Shown here: positions 1 to 25,832 of the stretch, piece by piece | Layout of the letters: every line of letters begins with the position of its first letter | How positions within the stretch are numbered: the first letter of the stretch is position 1 | Source of the DNA: Amorphochlora amoebiformis | Taxonomy: Eukaryota; Cercozoa; Chlorarachniophyceae | NCBI GenBank assembly: GCA_054601695.1 | Contig: BAAHQB010000072.1 | Span: 682,001-746,000, forward strand | Direction of reading: 5' to 3' | DNA: 64,000 nucleotides | Made by a program: the position numbers and the translations under genes | Notes under the pieces: generated by a model | Seen by the model: only the letters and a program-made list of their open reading frames with translations | What the model was told of the DNA's origin: nothing | The model's database searches: none

Positions 1-897
<897 letters not shown>

Positions 898-1355
898 ATA
901 CACCAAGCCAAGGGCAGGGGTTATGCAATAAGCTCTGAGGACGGTCAATACAGGGCTAGGGATTGGGGTTAGGGGGTTAGGGTCAGGGCTAGGGTTAGGG
1001 ATTGGGTTAGGGTTGGGGTTAGGGTTAGGGTTGGGGTTGAGGTTACGCTTAGTGTTAGGGTTAGGGATAACCCTAACCCTAATCCTAACCCTAACCCTAA
1101 TCCTAATATAGTCCCTAACGCTAACCCTAACCGTAACCCTAACCCCAACCCTAACCCTAACCCCAACCAATCCCTAGCCCTGACCCTAGCCCTAACCCCA
1201 ACGCTAACCAATCTCCAACCCTAACCCTGGCCCTAACCCTAATCTAAACATTACCCTAATCCTAACCGAATCCCTAACCCTAACCGAATCCCTAACCCTA
1301 ACCAAATCCCTAACCCTATCCCAATTCCTAACCCTAACCCTAACCCTAATCATGT

Positions 1356-1386
<31 letters not shown>

Positions 1387-1391
1387 GTATT

Positions 1392-1468
<77 letters not shown>

Positions 1469-1471
1469 CAT

Positions 1472-1503
<32 letters not shown>

Positions 1504-1586
1504 TATGGGATAAAGAAAGGAAAGATGTATGTAAATACATGAATGTGTATGATTTATATCATGTATACACATATACATATACATAA

Positions 1587-1638
<52 letters not shown>

Positions 1639-2821
1639 GACAAAGAACGGAGACATATATGCTATATGCTATAAGTATATGAATGAATATAATTTAATAT
1701 ATATATATATATAACACATATATGTGGGATCCTAACCCTAACCCTAAACCAATCCAATCCTTGACCCGGCCCTAACTAACCTTAACCCTAGCCCTAACCT
1801 TAATCCCAAACCCTATCTAACCCTATCCCTAACCCTAACCCTAAACTAATCCTTAACCCTATCCCTTACTCTAATTCTAACCCTATCCCTAACCCTAACC
1901 CTACATCTAACCCTATACCTAACCCTAACCCTAATCCGTAAACCTATCCCTAACCCTAACCCTAACCCTAACCCTAACTCTAACCCTATACCTAACCCTA
2001 ACCCTAATCTAATCCCTAATCGTAACCCTAACCCTATCCCTAACCCTAACCTTAACCCAATCCCTGACCCTATCTCTAACCCTGACTTAACCCTATCCCT
2101 AACCCAAACCTAACTCTAACCCTATACCTAACCCTAACCCTAACCTAATCCCTAAACCTATCCCCAACCCTAAACCTAACCCAATCTCTAACCCTATCCC
2201 TAACCCTAAACCCTATCCCTAACCCTAACCCTAACCTAGTCCCTAACCTATCCCAAACCCTAACCCTAACCCTAACCCTATCTCTAACCCTAACCCTAAC
2301 CCAATCCCTAACCCTATCCCTAACCCTAACCCAATCCCTAACCCTATCCCTAACCCACACCCTAAAGGTAACCCTAACCCAATCCCTAAGCCTATCTTTA
2401 ACCCTATCACTAACCTAATCCCTAAACCTATCCCTAAACCCTAATTCAATCCCTAGCTCTATGCCTAACCCTAACTCTAAACCCATCCCGAACCCTATCC
2501 CTAACCCTAACCCTAACCCTAACCCTAACCCGATCCCTCCCTGACCCAAACCCTAAACCTAACCCTAACCCAATGCCTAACTCTATCCCTAACCCTATCC
2601 CTGACCCTATCCCTAACCCTATCCTAACCAAATCCATAACCCTATCCCTAACCCTATCCCTAACCCTAACCCTATCCTAACCATAACCATAGCCCCACCC
2701 AGTGGAGGAGTCAATGGTCCTAGGACTAAGACATGCTGAATAATCTGATCCTAACCCTAACTCTAACCCATTTATGTGTATCACACACACACACACATAT
2801 ACACAAACACATACACACCTT

Positions 2822-2864
<43 letters not shown>

Positions 2865-3230
2865 TATTATATATATATATATATATGCATATAAATATGT
2901 GATATCTATATATATATATATATATGTATATAACCCTAACCCTAACCCTAACCCTAAACCTCACCTAATCCCTAAACCTAAGCCTAACTCTAGAGCTTCG
3001 AATGATGGCTAGGGTTGCGAAAGAGACAGGATTGATTTTGGATCCGGTGTATAGGTTATATGAGACTCACAGATGTCCTTCTCTTGCCTCGTCCTAAATA
3101 TAATATTACAGTATATTATGTTATATTATATTTAAATATATATATATATACATAGATACGTATGTATGTTATATATATGTAATATATATATATATGAAAG
3201 TGTGAATTGCAGAGTGTGTTTTGAGCGTTG

Positions 3231-3273
<43 letters not shown>

Positions 3274-3290
3274 ATATACATATATATATG

Positions 3291-3339
<49 letters not shown>

Positions 3340-3475
3340 CATTTAATATATATATATATATATATATATATCTGCAAATACATGTATGTATGAAAAAAAA
3401 TGGACAGATATCATTGAATTCTATAAATGCATAATCCCATATTTATGCATATAATATTTAGCCGTATAAATATTC

Positions 3476-3514
<39 letters not shown>

Positions 3515-3553
3515 TATATGTGTTATATATATATATATATGTATTATATGTGT

Positions 3554-3587
<34 letters not shown>

Positions 3588-3655
3588 TATGTATAAACAT
3601 GACATAATATACATACACACATCTGTACCTATACGTTATATAGATAGATATACAC

Positions 3656-3720
<65 letters not shown>

Positions 3721-3756
3721 TGCATAATATACATACACACATCTGTGTACATATAT

Positions 3757-3787
<31 letters not shown>

Positions 3788-3850
3788 TACACATATATAT
3801 ACATATACATATATACACATATATATATATATATAAATATGAGTATATAA

Positions 3851-3886
<36 letters not shown>

Positions 3887-3986
3887 GTGTATATATAATA
3901 ACTTGTATGAGTAGATATTATCGTAAATACACACATATGATGTATTCATATTTGCATATATATTTATATGTATATATATAAATATG

Positions 3987-4020
<34 letters not shown>

Positions 4021-4192
4021 ATATATATATGTATGTATATATATTATATAGATATATATATACATATATATATATATATATTATCATATATAAATATATA
4101 TATATACACACACATATATATATATATATATATAAATTCATATTTAAATGTCTGTACATGATATGTATATTTTATATACATACATATATATA

Positions 4193-4249
<57 letters not shown>

Positions 4250-4302
4250 TATATGCATATGTATATACATAAATATTACATACATATGTACATGTATGTA
4301 TG

Positions 4303-4344
<42 letters not shown>

Positions 4345-4846
4345 TGTATGTATGTGTATTTATGTATATATGTATATGTATATAATATATATAGTATATT
4401 ATATATATATATATACTATACATTCATATATATATACATACATATATATATACATATACATATTCAATTCCCAGCGGAAAAGCACTCTATGGATTTTTGA
4501 AAATTATAAAAGAACACCCTAGCTACTGGTAGAAGGCTACGGTGTGGGTTAATATGGGTGGGCTATTCAATGACATCACTACGATCGATATGAGTCACTC
4601 TATTGTTACTTCCTTACTGTTATGAAATATCTAAATTGGTGTTTTTTTGTGCTTCAGGGCGGGTCGTCGGGTATTATTCGTGCATACTGGTAAGTTTTTT
4701 ATGTATGCTTTGTATTTTCGTCTAAATTTAAGTATGTGACAATCCTTTCATGTATAGGGTATAATGTATATATGAATAAGTTTGCACATATATATATATA
4801 TATATATATATACGTGTGTGTGGGTGCGCGCGCGTGCGTGTGTATG

Positions 4847-4914
<68 letters not shown>

Positions 4915-5077
4915 CATTTGTTCTTTTTCATCTATGTAAACATATATATATATATATATACATATGTATATATCCATATATATGTATATATATATATATA
5001 CATGTGTATAATATTATATATATGTACATATATATTCTTCATATATGCACATACCATGCACTTCGGTATATATTCTA

Positions 5078-5150
<73 letters not shown>

Positions 5151-5263
5151 ATATATATGTATATATAAAAATATATATACATATACATATATATATATAT
5201 ATAATATTAATATAACATATATTTTTATATTCGTCACGGTAATTATTCAATGATCGTATCATG

Positions 5264-5330
<67 letters not shown>

Positions 5331-5393
5331 ATACATGTATATATTTGAGCGTGTGTATACTTATATATTTATACATATATTGATAATATAATA

Positions 5394-5425
<32 letters not shown>

Positions 5426-5614
5426 TTTATAGATATATATATATATATACATATATCTAATAGATATACATATATATATATATTTATATATACATATGTA
5501 CAAAAAAAATATCTATATGTACACATACACATATATATTTTTATATGTGTGTGTGTGTATATGTATATATGTATATATGATATTCATATATATATATATA
5601 TATACAACACATAT

Positions 5615-5645
<31 letters not shown>

Positions 5646-5740
5646 GTATGTATATTCATACACATACAAAATATTGTATATATAAATATATATATGTATG
5701 TATGATATTATATATATATATATATATACATACACATAAA

Positions 5741-5780
<40 letters not shown>

Positions 5781-6168
5781 TATACATATATATATATATG
5801 ATATTCACATATATATATCTATATGTATATATACATAAAAACATATTATATATTATATATAATAGTATAAATCCATATAATATATAGATTCATAGATATG
5901 TATGAATTTATAAAAAGCGAATCATTAGTACACACGACATATTTAATATCTGTTTATTATGATAGCTACCCGGTTTTGTAGGGGTTAGGGTTGTTGTGGC
6001 GTTTGACGCTGCTGGCCTCGACACTTGAACTGGCTTCAGCGAATTTTTAATTCATATTGTTATACTATGATAGGGGGAATGCTCGGGATGTATGACAAGG
6101 CGGAAACTCTGGGGCAGCTGCTCTCAGAGGATGGGGAAGGAAGATTCAAGCACTTGTTTGCTATCTAG
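898..6168 (+). CDS. D-cysteine desulfhydrase / ACC deaminase-type PLP enzyme, 3' part (five exons)
   Basis: Exons are 898-943, 2994-3054, 4475-4528, 4658-4689 and 6074-6168; the stop TAG ends at 6168. All junctions are GT-AG and phases join exactly, giving 95 residues. In order these contain [33 protein letters not shown] and [18 protein letters not shown]. These match the C-terminal third of plant and bacterial D-cysteine desulfhydrases, as I recall them, where the conserved blocks are AKGLGYA, LDPVYSGKA and LFVHTGG. The HTGG block lies near the PLP cofactor in this fold-type II family. The enzymes degrade D-cysteine to pyruvate, ammonia and sulfide, or ACC to 2-oxobutyrate; the substrate cannot be told from this part. 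The 5' exons, with the catalytic lysine, were not found and probably lie left of the window. The 943 donor is a weak GTCAAT, chosen because the protein is then continuous. Confidence 0.82.
944..2993 (+). repeat. 2-kb intron built of telomere-like arrays and (TA)n
   Basis: This intron of the desulfhydrase gene holds three blocks of telomere-type repeats separated by (TA)n runs at about 1348-1500, 1590-1640 and 2828-2930. The first block runs TTAGGG-wise from about 955 to 1066, then flips to CCCTAA. The second (about 1729-2700) is a degenerate CCCTAA array in which CCCTAT alternates with CCCTAA. The third is short (2933-2985) and ends next to the exon acceptor. A 60-nt unique stretch at about 2693-2755 shows no exon in the required phase. 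Confidence 0.85.
955..1350. repeat. Head-to-head telomere-type array, inversion at about 1067
   Basis: Imperfect TTAGGG units on the plus strand run up to the word TTAGGGATAACCCTAA at about 1061-1076. From there the same unit continues as CCCTAA to about 1350. Variants (TTGGGG, TTGAGG, CCCCAA) are frequent, so the array is old or not telomerase-maintained. Confidence 0.9.
3055..4474 (+). repeat. TA-rich intron of the desulfhydrase gene
   Basis: The intron is almost wholly (TA)n with short (TG)n tracts. It contains two copies of a short unique word, ATAATATACATACACACATC, at about 3605 and 3725, separated by a TA run. Confidence 0.7.
4690..6073 (+). repeat. TA-rich last intron of the desulfhydrase gene
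   Basis: The intron holds (TA)n, a (TG)n tract at 4893-4915 and one at 5295-5318. Its last 190 bases are unique sequence that includes a short GGGGTTAGGGTT word. An alternative acceptor at 5988 gives an in-frame end after HTGG. The acceptor at 6073 was preferred because it restores the family ending LGMYDK. Confidence 0.65.
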
Positions 6169-7266
6169 CTGCGCATGTTAGACATGTACAGATCTAGATA
6201 CTAGATGTAATGTATCCCTAGATCTAGAATATGATAACCAGTTGATCTAGAAGATCTAGACCACTAGTACTAGGCCCACTAGTTAAACAAACCTGCGCGA
6301 GAAAATGTTAATAACTTAAAATATTAATCGCCCATCTGGCCCGGTTGATCATGGATTAAACGGTTAGAGTACACCGACTTAATTCTAGTATACTCTAGAT
6401 ACTAGCTCTAGTAGTCTTTAGAGCATACAGGACTGTAACGGGATATTAGCATTGTACGGCTAGTCTAGTATGTATATCTAGTTTACACATATATACATAT
6501 ACTAGATGTATACTATAATATTTTTGTATCTCCTGGATCTAGTGGATCTCGTAGATATATACTCTAGATACTAGATATATATTTTCAATGATACATATAC
6601 ACATATGGCAATATGTGTCTGTGTTAGTATATAGATACGAGAGATACAGGGATTGTAATAAACGCATATCAGTAACTTTCATAGACTCATCCATGAATGA
6701 TTAACTGAGCATGATACATTATGCCACGGTAGATATTCTAGACATATACTAAATATATATGTATATATGTATGTATGTATGTGTATATTTGTGAATGTAT
6801 ATATGTATATATGTATAGAGAGAGAGAGAGAGTGAATCTAGCGAATTGATAGATGCCGTACTGAGTTTTATATAGGATGATTGGATTGGATGATTAATTA
6901 TAACCCTTGAAACTTGAACTCGCAGCGAGAACATCTAAAGTTTAGTCCGCCTTTTGAGCCTAGCTGAATTCTTATTCTTTGCTACACGTCGGGAGATAAT
7001 CGCGAGGGCTACACCCTACATATATGGCATGTCTGCTGGGGGTTGTACATTGATACGTGTACAGTATATACATATGCCGCATATGTATATATGTATGTAT
7101 ATATGTATGTGTATATATATATATTTATATGTGTGTATATATCAAGACGGTTATACAGATGAATACTGGTGTGTGCATGCGTGTGTGTATAATATGATCT
7201 ATATATATATACATATATGTGAAACGCGTACTTAGAGAAACTATGTGCGATATTTTCTATTCATGC

Positions 7267-7315
<49 letters not shown>

Positions 7316-7466
7316 CTATGAAGAACACACCTTGCGTACGCTGGAAACGTGTTTATCATTCTTTTTTCACATATGTGTAGTTTTTTTTTTTTGTAAGTAT
7401 TCGTTTATGTATAATATGCAAATTCACATATACATAGTATATGTAAATACATATGTAGATGTAAAA
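6169..7466. other. Convergent intergenic spacer, CTAG-rich in its left half
   Basis: The spacer lies between the 3' ends of the plus-strand desulfhydrase gene and the minus-strand transporter gene. From 6190 to about 6600 the sequence is dense in CTAG, TCTAGA and ACTAGT words with few TA runs. From 6750 on it returns to TA/TG microsatellites with a unique island at 6880-7070. I could not phase an exon in that island; 3' UTR of the transporter gene is possible. Confidence 0.6.
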
Positions 7467-8178
7467 CTATACATTTATATATGTATGTATACACATATGA
7501 TATACAGTAAATACCAACTGTAGTAAGAACAGCGCCCCAAAATGTCTCCTTGTGAACGGCTTGGTAAACACCAGAAAACTTAAGATAATCGTTGCCACCT
7601 TCCGAAAGGATGTTGCAACCACCTAAGATTTTATTTCCCTCAAGACCAGACCTCAGTTTTCTCTTTTTGAGTTTCGCCAACACTCTGTTCTCTCTTCTCT
7701 CTCTTTTTCTGTCGCATACAAGTATTCTCACCGCAAAGACCGCTCCACACTCACGCACTAAGACGAGATAGCACCGTAGCCCACAATACCTGCCAGCAAG
7801 TATTTTTCAAATCGTCAGCTTCAGCATTCATGCAAAAGCATCCTAGAAGCATGAGAGGGAAGAGAGGGAATTTAACATCCTAGGAGGAACAGAGCGAGTG
7901 AGTGAGAGGAAGAGGGAGCGAGGGCGAGAGAGTGCGACGGAGAGGGGTAAAGGAGAGAAGGATCGGGAACATGTCTCAACGACGCTAATCATAGCCTAAT
8001 CGTAGCCCTAACACAGACCCGCTTACAGCTTGAGCAACGAGCCAGAATAAGACCATAGGTTCCACCACGAATAGAGTTACCTAATAGGTTTAAGTTAGAT
8101 GTAATTAGTGTTGAGGGGATATTTAGAGTGTATATGTCCATATATATATATATATATATACGTATATGTATGTATATC

Positions 8179-8211
<33 letters not shown>

Positions 8212-8849
8212 GATAAATATATGTATATTTCTATATTTAGATATACTCTCTTGTCCTTTCTACCACCTCAAATGTCTTCTATCTCTCTTTCTGTCTCTCC
8301 TCCTCTTTCCCACACTCTCTTTCTCCATCCCTATCTTCCTCTCTCTCTTCTCTCCTTCAATTTACATACATTTAGTATCTATGAAATATATACATACATA
8401 TATAATAATATGTAAAAAAAATGTACATATATATATATATATATATAGAGTAGTAGTAGTACATATATATAGTACATATATATATATATATATATATACA
8501 TGGATGTATTTGTAGTTACCGCTGCAGCGAATTCTCCAGTTACTATCGTGAACATTAAGGTAGCTCTGATAGTTTGTTTCAAATATTCAGTTTATTTATT
8601 CACACACGTATACATACAAAATAAATAAATATATACATGGGTATATTATATATTATGTGCATATGCCTAAATAAAAAATATGGATGAATTAAGTAACTTC
8701 ATATGTACATGAAGGAATTTGTATTGTTGTATATATATGTATACATATGTATATATGTATATACGTAGGTAAAAAGGTATGTATTTACATATAATATACA
8801 TATATATATATATATATTATTATTATTATATACATATATATACATATAC

Positions 8850-8880
<31 letters not shown>

Positions 8881-10523
8881 ATATATATATATGTATATAA
8901 CGTACATAAAAAAGTGCGTATGTACATATATAATATATATATATATATATAGATATAATATATATATATATACGTATATAATATATATATATATATATAT
9001 ATACATATGTAAATATACGCGTCCATGTATTTAGCTATGGACACAAAGGAGTATATACGTGTATGTGAACATGTACATATATAATACGACACAATTACTT
9101 AAATTTAAATAAATAAATGTATGAATATAGGCATGTAGATTTTTACATTCCGGATATCATGTTGGTCCACATGATCATATCCACAGCTAGCACGCCCATT
9201 CCCGACAACACCTTTTCCTACTCATATATATAGATATATAAATATCTGTAGATTTATATCTACCAGATCCACGAATACCAAGCCCGAAGAAAATTTCATT
9301 GTTCCCATAACACTAGTACTAGAGGAAAACCTGTATATTGGGCACCATAGCGTCGCACCCGATCGCTAGCAGCAGCAACGCGACCCCGCGATACACTTTT
9401 GCCATAGCTTCAGCTTCCACTACAAATAGACAACATTCTCAGGAAACCCACTTAACTTTGGCGGTATACTAGCTCACCACATCTGCCCTCTCTCCTCGGT
9501 TTACATCACCCCTCCTCAACCTCTACTTTTGTCCATTCTATTGTGCGGTATGTGTTTGCACAGACATATGCATCCTATGCTATGTCGGGGTTAGGATTCG
9601 GGTGAAGTGGTGTTACCGTCCTCGCCGGAAGCTGTAGCAGGTTCGGCAACCGTTGACACCGACGCATCATCTGAAAAGAGTTGGGTTTTAGCGAGTTCGA
9701 GGGAGTGGAGATATGAATAGGGCTTGAGATAAGATTTGGACTCATGGGTGAGGTTCACGTGGCCTATGGGGGATAGGATAGTTCAGGTGGTATTAGGCTT
9801 AACTTTAGGTGAAGTACTAGTTAGGTCTAGAAAGACACTAGGCTTTGCTTAAAGGTTAGGGCAAGGTTGGGTTCACATAGGCCAAGGCTACAAAATTACG
9901 GAAATTATGTTTCTACTGATATCGGGTGCGCCATCAGCGTTGACGTTGACGGAGTGGTGAGCAGGGGCGTTCAGTAGGAGGATGAGGGATACGCACATAA
10001 AACCGGCGGAGATGTACTGGAGTGCGCTGTACCGACGGCCTAGAGATTGGTTTCAAGGGTATGGATGGGGTAGAGCACAGGCAGAACCTTGGGTTAGGTT
10101 AGGTTGCTGTCTTACCGGTGATGATAATTCCTAGCATCATGGTAGGTATGAGCTTGCAGCTCTTAAAGCAGACTTTGAGGGGGAATGAGATGTACTGGTT
10201 GGGATAAGGTTAGCTGTGATATTTGTGTATTTTAAAAGGTTTGCTTTTACATACATATGGCATCTTTTTATATTTTGTATGATATATATTTTTATATTAT
10301 ATGATATAAATAAGAATGTGTATGAATACATATACAAACATACATATTATACATATACCAAATATATACATATATATATATATATATTTATATGTATAGA
10401 TGTGTAATTTAGATTGAAGATGTACAAAATAATTATATATACACACATACATATATAATATATTATATATATATAATATATGTCTATATATATATATTAT
10501 ATACATATATGTATATATACACA

Positions 10524-10564
<41 letters not shown>

Positions 10565-10571
10565 GTATATT

Positions 10572-10613
<42 letters not shown>

Positions 10614-10766
10614 ATATATATATATGTGCGTGTGTGTATTACATATATATATATATATATATATAGACATATACACATATGTATATATATATATCTAATT
10701 ATTTTATACATCTTATATATATATATATATATATGTATGTATATGTGTCTATATGTGTGTATACAT

Positions 10767-10808
<42 letters not shown>

Positions 10809-10879
10809 TATCTATATATATGTATATATATATATGTGTATGTATATCTGTGTGTATACACACACACACACACACACTT

Positions 10880-10919
<40 letters not shown>

Positions 10920-10932
10920 TGTTATATTATAT

Positions 10933-10964
<32 letters not shown>

Positions 10965-11544
10965 GTATATGTATTTTACATAATATACAGTGAACACACC
11001 TGTAGAGCAGCGGAACCTGATCCTTGCGATAGAGCTAGAACCATACTTAACACTGCAAAGTACACCACCACCCTGAGGCCAAAAGACACATCAAGACTAC
11101 CTCTGTTACGTATACCTCCCTTTCATCTCTCCCTTCCGTCTCCCTCTTCCTTCGATTATATCTTTCCTCTCTCACCCCTTCTCTGTCACTTCTTTTTTTT
11201 TCTCTATGAGGGGATAGGGTCATTATGCACGGATTGAGTTCCACTTAGGCTTTGGCCGTGAACGGAGTGAGGCTCCCTCAAACAGGCTGGCGCAGCTGGC
11301 GAACACCCCGAGTTCTGAATAGTATTGCCCATGCAAAATCTGTTCCTTCATCAGGGCGATTTGTGCGAGGACAAGTCGTACAGAACAAACAGCAGACATG
11401 CAGCACCACACAGCAGGGAGCGGACAGGTAGGATAGAAGGGGATTACCGATGGTAGTCATGAGCCATCCGAAACTGAATTTCTTGTTTCGAAATGCTTTT
11501 TCCTGACAATATTTTTTTGTCACATGGCCACATATACAATTATA

Positions 11545-11597
<53 letters not shown>

Positions 11598-12254
11598 TAT
11601 ATACATATATATATACATATATATATACATATATAATGACATGTATATACACACATATGTATGTGTGTACAATGTAATATTATACATAAATGTATATATA
11701 GTATCAATGTGTTTGTGTATTCAGATACGAGGCGGTCTCAGACACAAAGAAAGTCTCCGCGAACACTCAGGCAAGGTTATGCCCCTTCACGTATACACAC
11801 ACCTGGAGGATGTCGTGTAGGATGTAGAGTAGAAACAAGCCTATTGTGGCAAATAGAACCCGAATGCGCGTGAATTTCCCTCCCTAACAACCGAACGTTC
11901 TCACATTAGAGGACGATCATGCAGTTTGGCCGAGATTTACGCAGTTTGTAGGTTATTATAGTGGTCATGTGTTAAACATCACCCTCTTCCGCTTGTCAAA
12001 CACCTTCCGAATTAGGCCCATTCCCGGAAACGCCCTCCACCAGCTTCCACTGACAAAAACACTTGTTGGAACTCATGAGGCCTTCACGATATTCCCTTGT
12101 TCCAGGGCCAATATCACGACTCCAAGCCAGGTAGAGCTGGAAGATATTCTCCATACACTATAAGACCTAATGTCTCTTCTCACTTGGACGAGGACGTGGA
12201 TAGGTATCTGCTTCGGAAGCGTTTTCGAGTAGACGTGGACGTCGTGAGCTTCAT
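7467..12254 (-). CDS. UAA-family nucleotide-sugar or PAPS transporter (SLC35B-like), 390 aa, 14 exons
   Basis: Exons, 5' to 3': 12184-12254, 11983-12049, 11803-11883, 11231-11345, 11000-11100, 10116-10194, 9917-10039, 9617-9670, 9331-9419, 9147-9217, 8520-8565, 8019-8080, 7732-7789, 7467-7622. Phases join throughout; the coding length is 1173 nt. The ATG is the first after an in-frame stop. Family landmarks are present: [12 protein letters not shown] (about 65-76), [16 protein letters not shown] (147-162), [30 protein letters not shown], the TN and GEF pair, and [12 protein letters not shown] (344-355) followed by FTKPF. SLC35B/UAA proteins are multi-pass Golgi or ER antiporters importing UDP-sugars or PAPS. 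The KSCKLIP and RK...LSF motifs place it near the B2/B3/B1 branch; the substrate is not decidable. A low-complexity acidic/Ala loop (exon 8) sits where family members have a lumenal loop. Confidence 0.88.
8230..8360. repeat. CT-rich tract (GA-rich in the transcript), intron 11 of the transporter
   Basis: The plus strand is mainly CTCTCT/TCCTCC for about 130 nt, between (TA)n runs on both sides. It lies inside the intron between exons 8520-8565 and 8019-8080. Confidence 0.7.
11101..11230 (-). other. Purine-rich short intron 4 of the transporter
   Basis: The transcript strand of this 130-nt intron is dominated by GA, as the plus strand is CT-rich. The acceptor after AACAGAG (exon start 11100) was chosen over a nearer CCTCAG at about 11073 because only the former keeps phase with exon 4. 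Confidence 0.55.
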
Positions 12255-12439
12255 TCCGCCACACGCGCGCGAAAATGAGTTGTGATGGTATTATCGGGGA
12301 TTCCTGAGCATCCGCCCTTAATCCCGGGCATTCGGATCCCAAACCGCGAAATTACGAAAATTGATAATTTAATTTACCACAAGTCAATAAAGCGATCATA
12401 GGGCCGAGCTATACCAACCTTGGATCGGTTGCGGTCGCG
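12255..12439. promoter_or_regulatory. 185-bp divergent promoter between transporter and acyltransferase
   Basis: The start codons of two genes on opposite strands are only 185 bp apart, so both promoters and 5' UTRs must share this DNA. It is unique sequence without TA runs, in contrast to the flanking introns. No TATA-like or other recognisable core element stands out. Confidence 0.6.
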
Positions 12440-24495
<12,056 letters not shown>

Positions 24496-25085
24496 TCAAC
24501 CTAAGTTTTTGAATGCTTCTTTCTTCTCATCATGAGTTAATACCGGTGCTATCGGTGCTTTGTCGCCTCCTAGCTAAAAAATGAACCAACCAGCAGACCA
24601 ATGTTATTAGGATATCTCAGCTGAGAGTTAGCATCTGTAGTATCGGGAATTCTGGATATATCCGGGACATTCTTGCTTACGCTTTTCGATATCTACAGGA
24701 TTGCACGTACTTTTAACCAACTTTCCTTCCAACATATTCCATAACCTAAAATGTGTCACAATGTGCTTCCAAACACTTCAACTTCAATACTCTTACAATT
24801 ATCACCGAAACGCTAGAGTGTCAGAGGAGGATATACACAGTCGTAAAATGACAACCCCTCGACACCAATGGGCTATCTAGAAAATATACGAAAGTTTCCC
24901 CCTTGGTAAATTTTGTACCAAGATGGCACACATACATTTTCCTGCCAAAATATTTTATTTGAAGGTCTATATCATCTATTATACGAACGATATACTCTTT
25001 TCTGCGACCGTGGCAAATGAAGACCTGTTTGGCTACATTCGCGACAAATTAAGTCGAATTTGTTCAAGCGAAGAATTTGGGAAAC
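24496..25085 (-). CDS. Small minus-strand gene, only partly resolved
   Basis: Two exon-like pieces are clear. 25025-25085 has acceptor ...AATTAG and donor GTCTTC, and reads QILRLNKFDLICRECSQT, which contains a CxxC pair. 24496-24573 has acceptor ...TTTTTTAG and reads APIAPVLTHDEKKEAFKN, then Leu-Gly and a TGA stop. Between them a piece at about 24914-24936 can extend the frame with further cysteines, and others at 24650-24765 are open. I could not connect all of them in one phase, so the model is incomplete. The start codon is unresolved; it would lie within about 120 nt of the plus-strand gene at 25210. I do not recognise the family; a small zinc-binding or mitochondrial protein is possible. 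Confidence 0.4.
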
Positions 25086-25129
25086 CTAATTTGTGATTGA
25101 TTTTGAGCTTTCTACCTTAATTGCATATG

Positions 25130-25160
25130 TTTCCGAAATTATGATTTAATTTTCGGAAGA
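25130..25160. other. Imperfect palindrome between divergent genes
   Basis: TTTCCGAAATTATG and the following ATTTAATTTTCGGAAG contain the inverted arms TTCCGAAA and TTTCGGAA around an AT-rich centre. It sits in the narrow region between two divergent genes, so it could be a regulatory site. This is seen once only. Confidence 0.3.
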
Positions 25161-25209
25161 ATATAATTCGGCCTTCCTAAATTATTATCCAACCTCCAAA
25201 CCCCAACTC

Positions 25210-25832
25210 ATGTCCGGGGTTGCTTTCACCTCCCGGTCCCTCTCATGTCCAAGGATAATTCACCCCGCTGACCATCATGCTGAGTAGATTACCAAGAACA
25301 TTACCTTCTACACCATCGCTCGCGAATGGCGCATGAAATGGGACAACAAGGAGACGCTGTCCAAAGTCCAAGAGGTTGACCTTCATGTGTTTAAGCAATA
25401 ACTCGCCTTGGAGTTTCCATGACCCTAAGTAGCCTATGATACAACGTAACAGTGAGGATTACTACCTAAAACACAGGAGTATAATGCATGTCTCAAACTT
25501 ACTCAACAATGGATAATAAAACTCGTTCCTGTACCTCCCAGGTTCTGAACTCGGTGAAAAAGGAGCTGAAAGAGTCAAGGGAGCGAAATCCGTCCACAGA
25601 GTAGTCTGGGGAAGCTGCCTCGACTATAAGGTTGGTATTCAGTTTCTGGTCTATATATCCGTTTAGCTCAGACACCATTCCACAGGTGGTTGTCGCGGTC
25701 GACGCTGGATCTTTCGATGGTTGGTCCAAGGACAAGTTCGTTCCCGAGGAGAAATTCTTGGAAACTGTCTGCAAGATCTGTGCGGTTCGAAAATTCAGTG
25801 TCAGGTGGGGTCGATATGGATACTACATGTAA
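25210..25832 (+). CDS. Small conserved protein with AREWRMKW and DYK motifs, one frameshift
   Basis: Exons: 25210-25218 (ATG TCC GGG only), 25288-25374, 25542-25630, 25686-25832 (stop TAA). Introns are 69, 167 and 55 nt with GT-AG ends. The protein reads MSGITKNITFYTIAREWRMK at its start, then VHRVVWGSCLDYK, then WSKDKFVPEEKFLETV. From memory this resembles a small uncharacterised protein family of algae (REWRxKW near the N-terminus, RVVCGxCxDxK in the middle, FxPEExFL near the C-terminus). I know of no assigned function. Exon 3 is 89 nt, one base short of the 90 that phase requires. It begins in one frame (VLNSVKKELKE) and ends in another (GAKSVHRVV), so a single base is missing near 25585-25592. 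This is either a sequencing error or a decayed gene. Confidence 0.62.
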
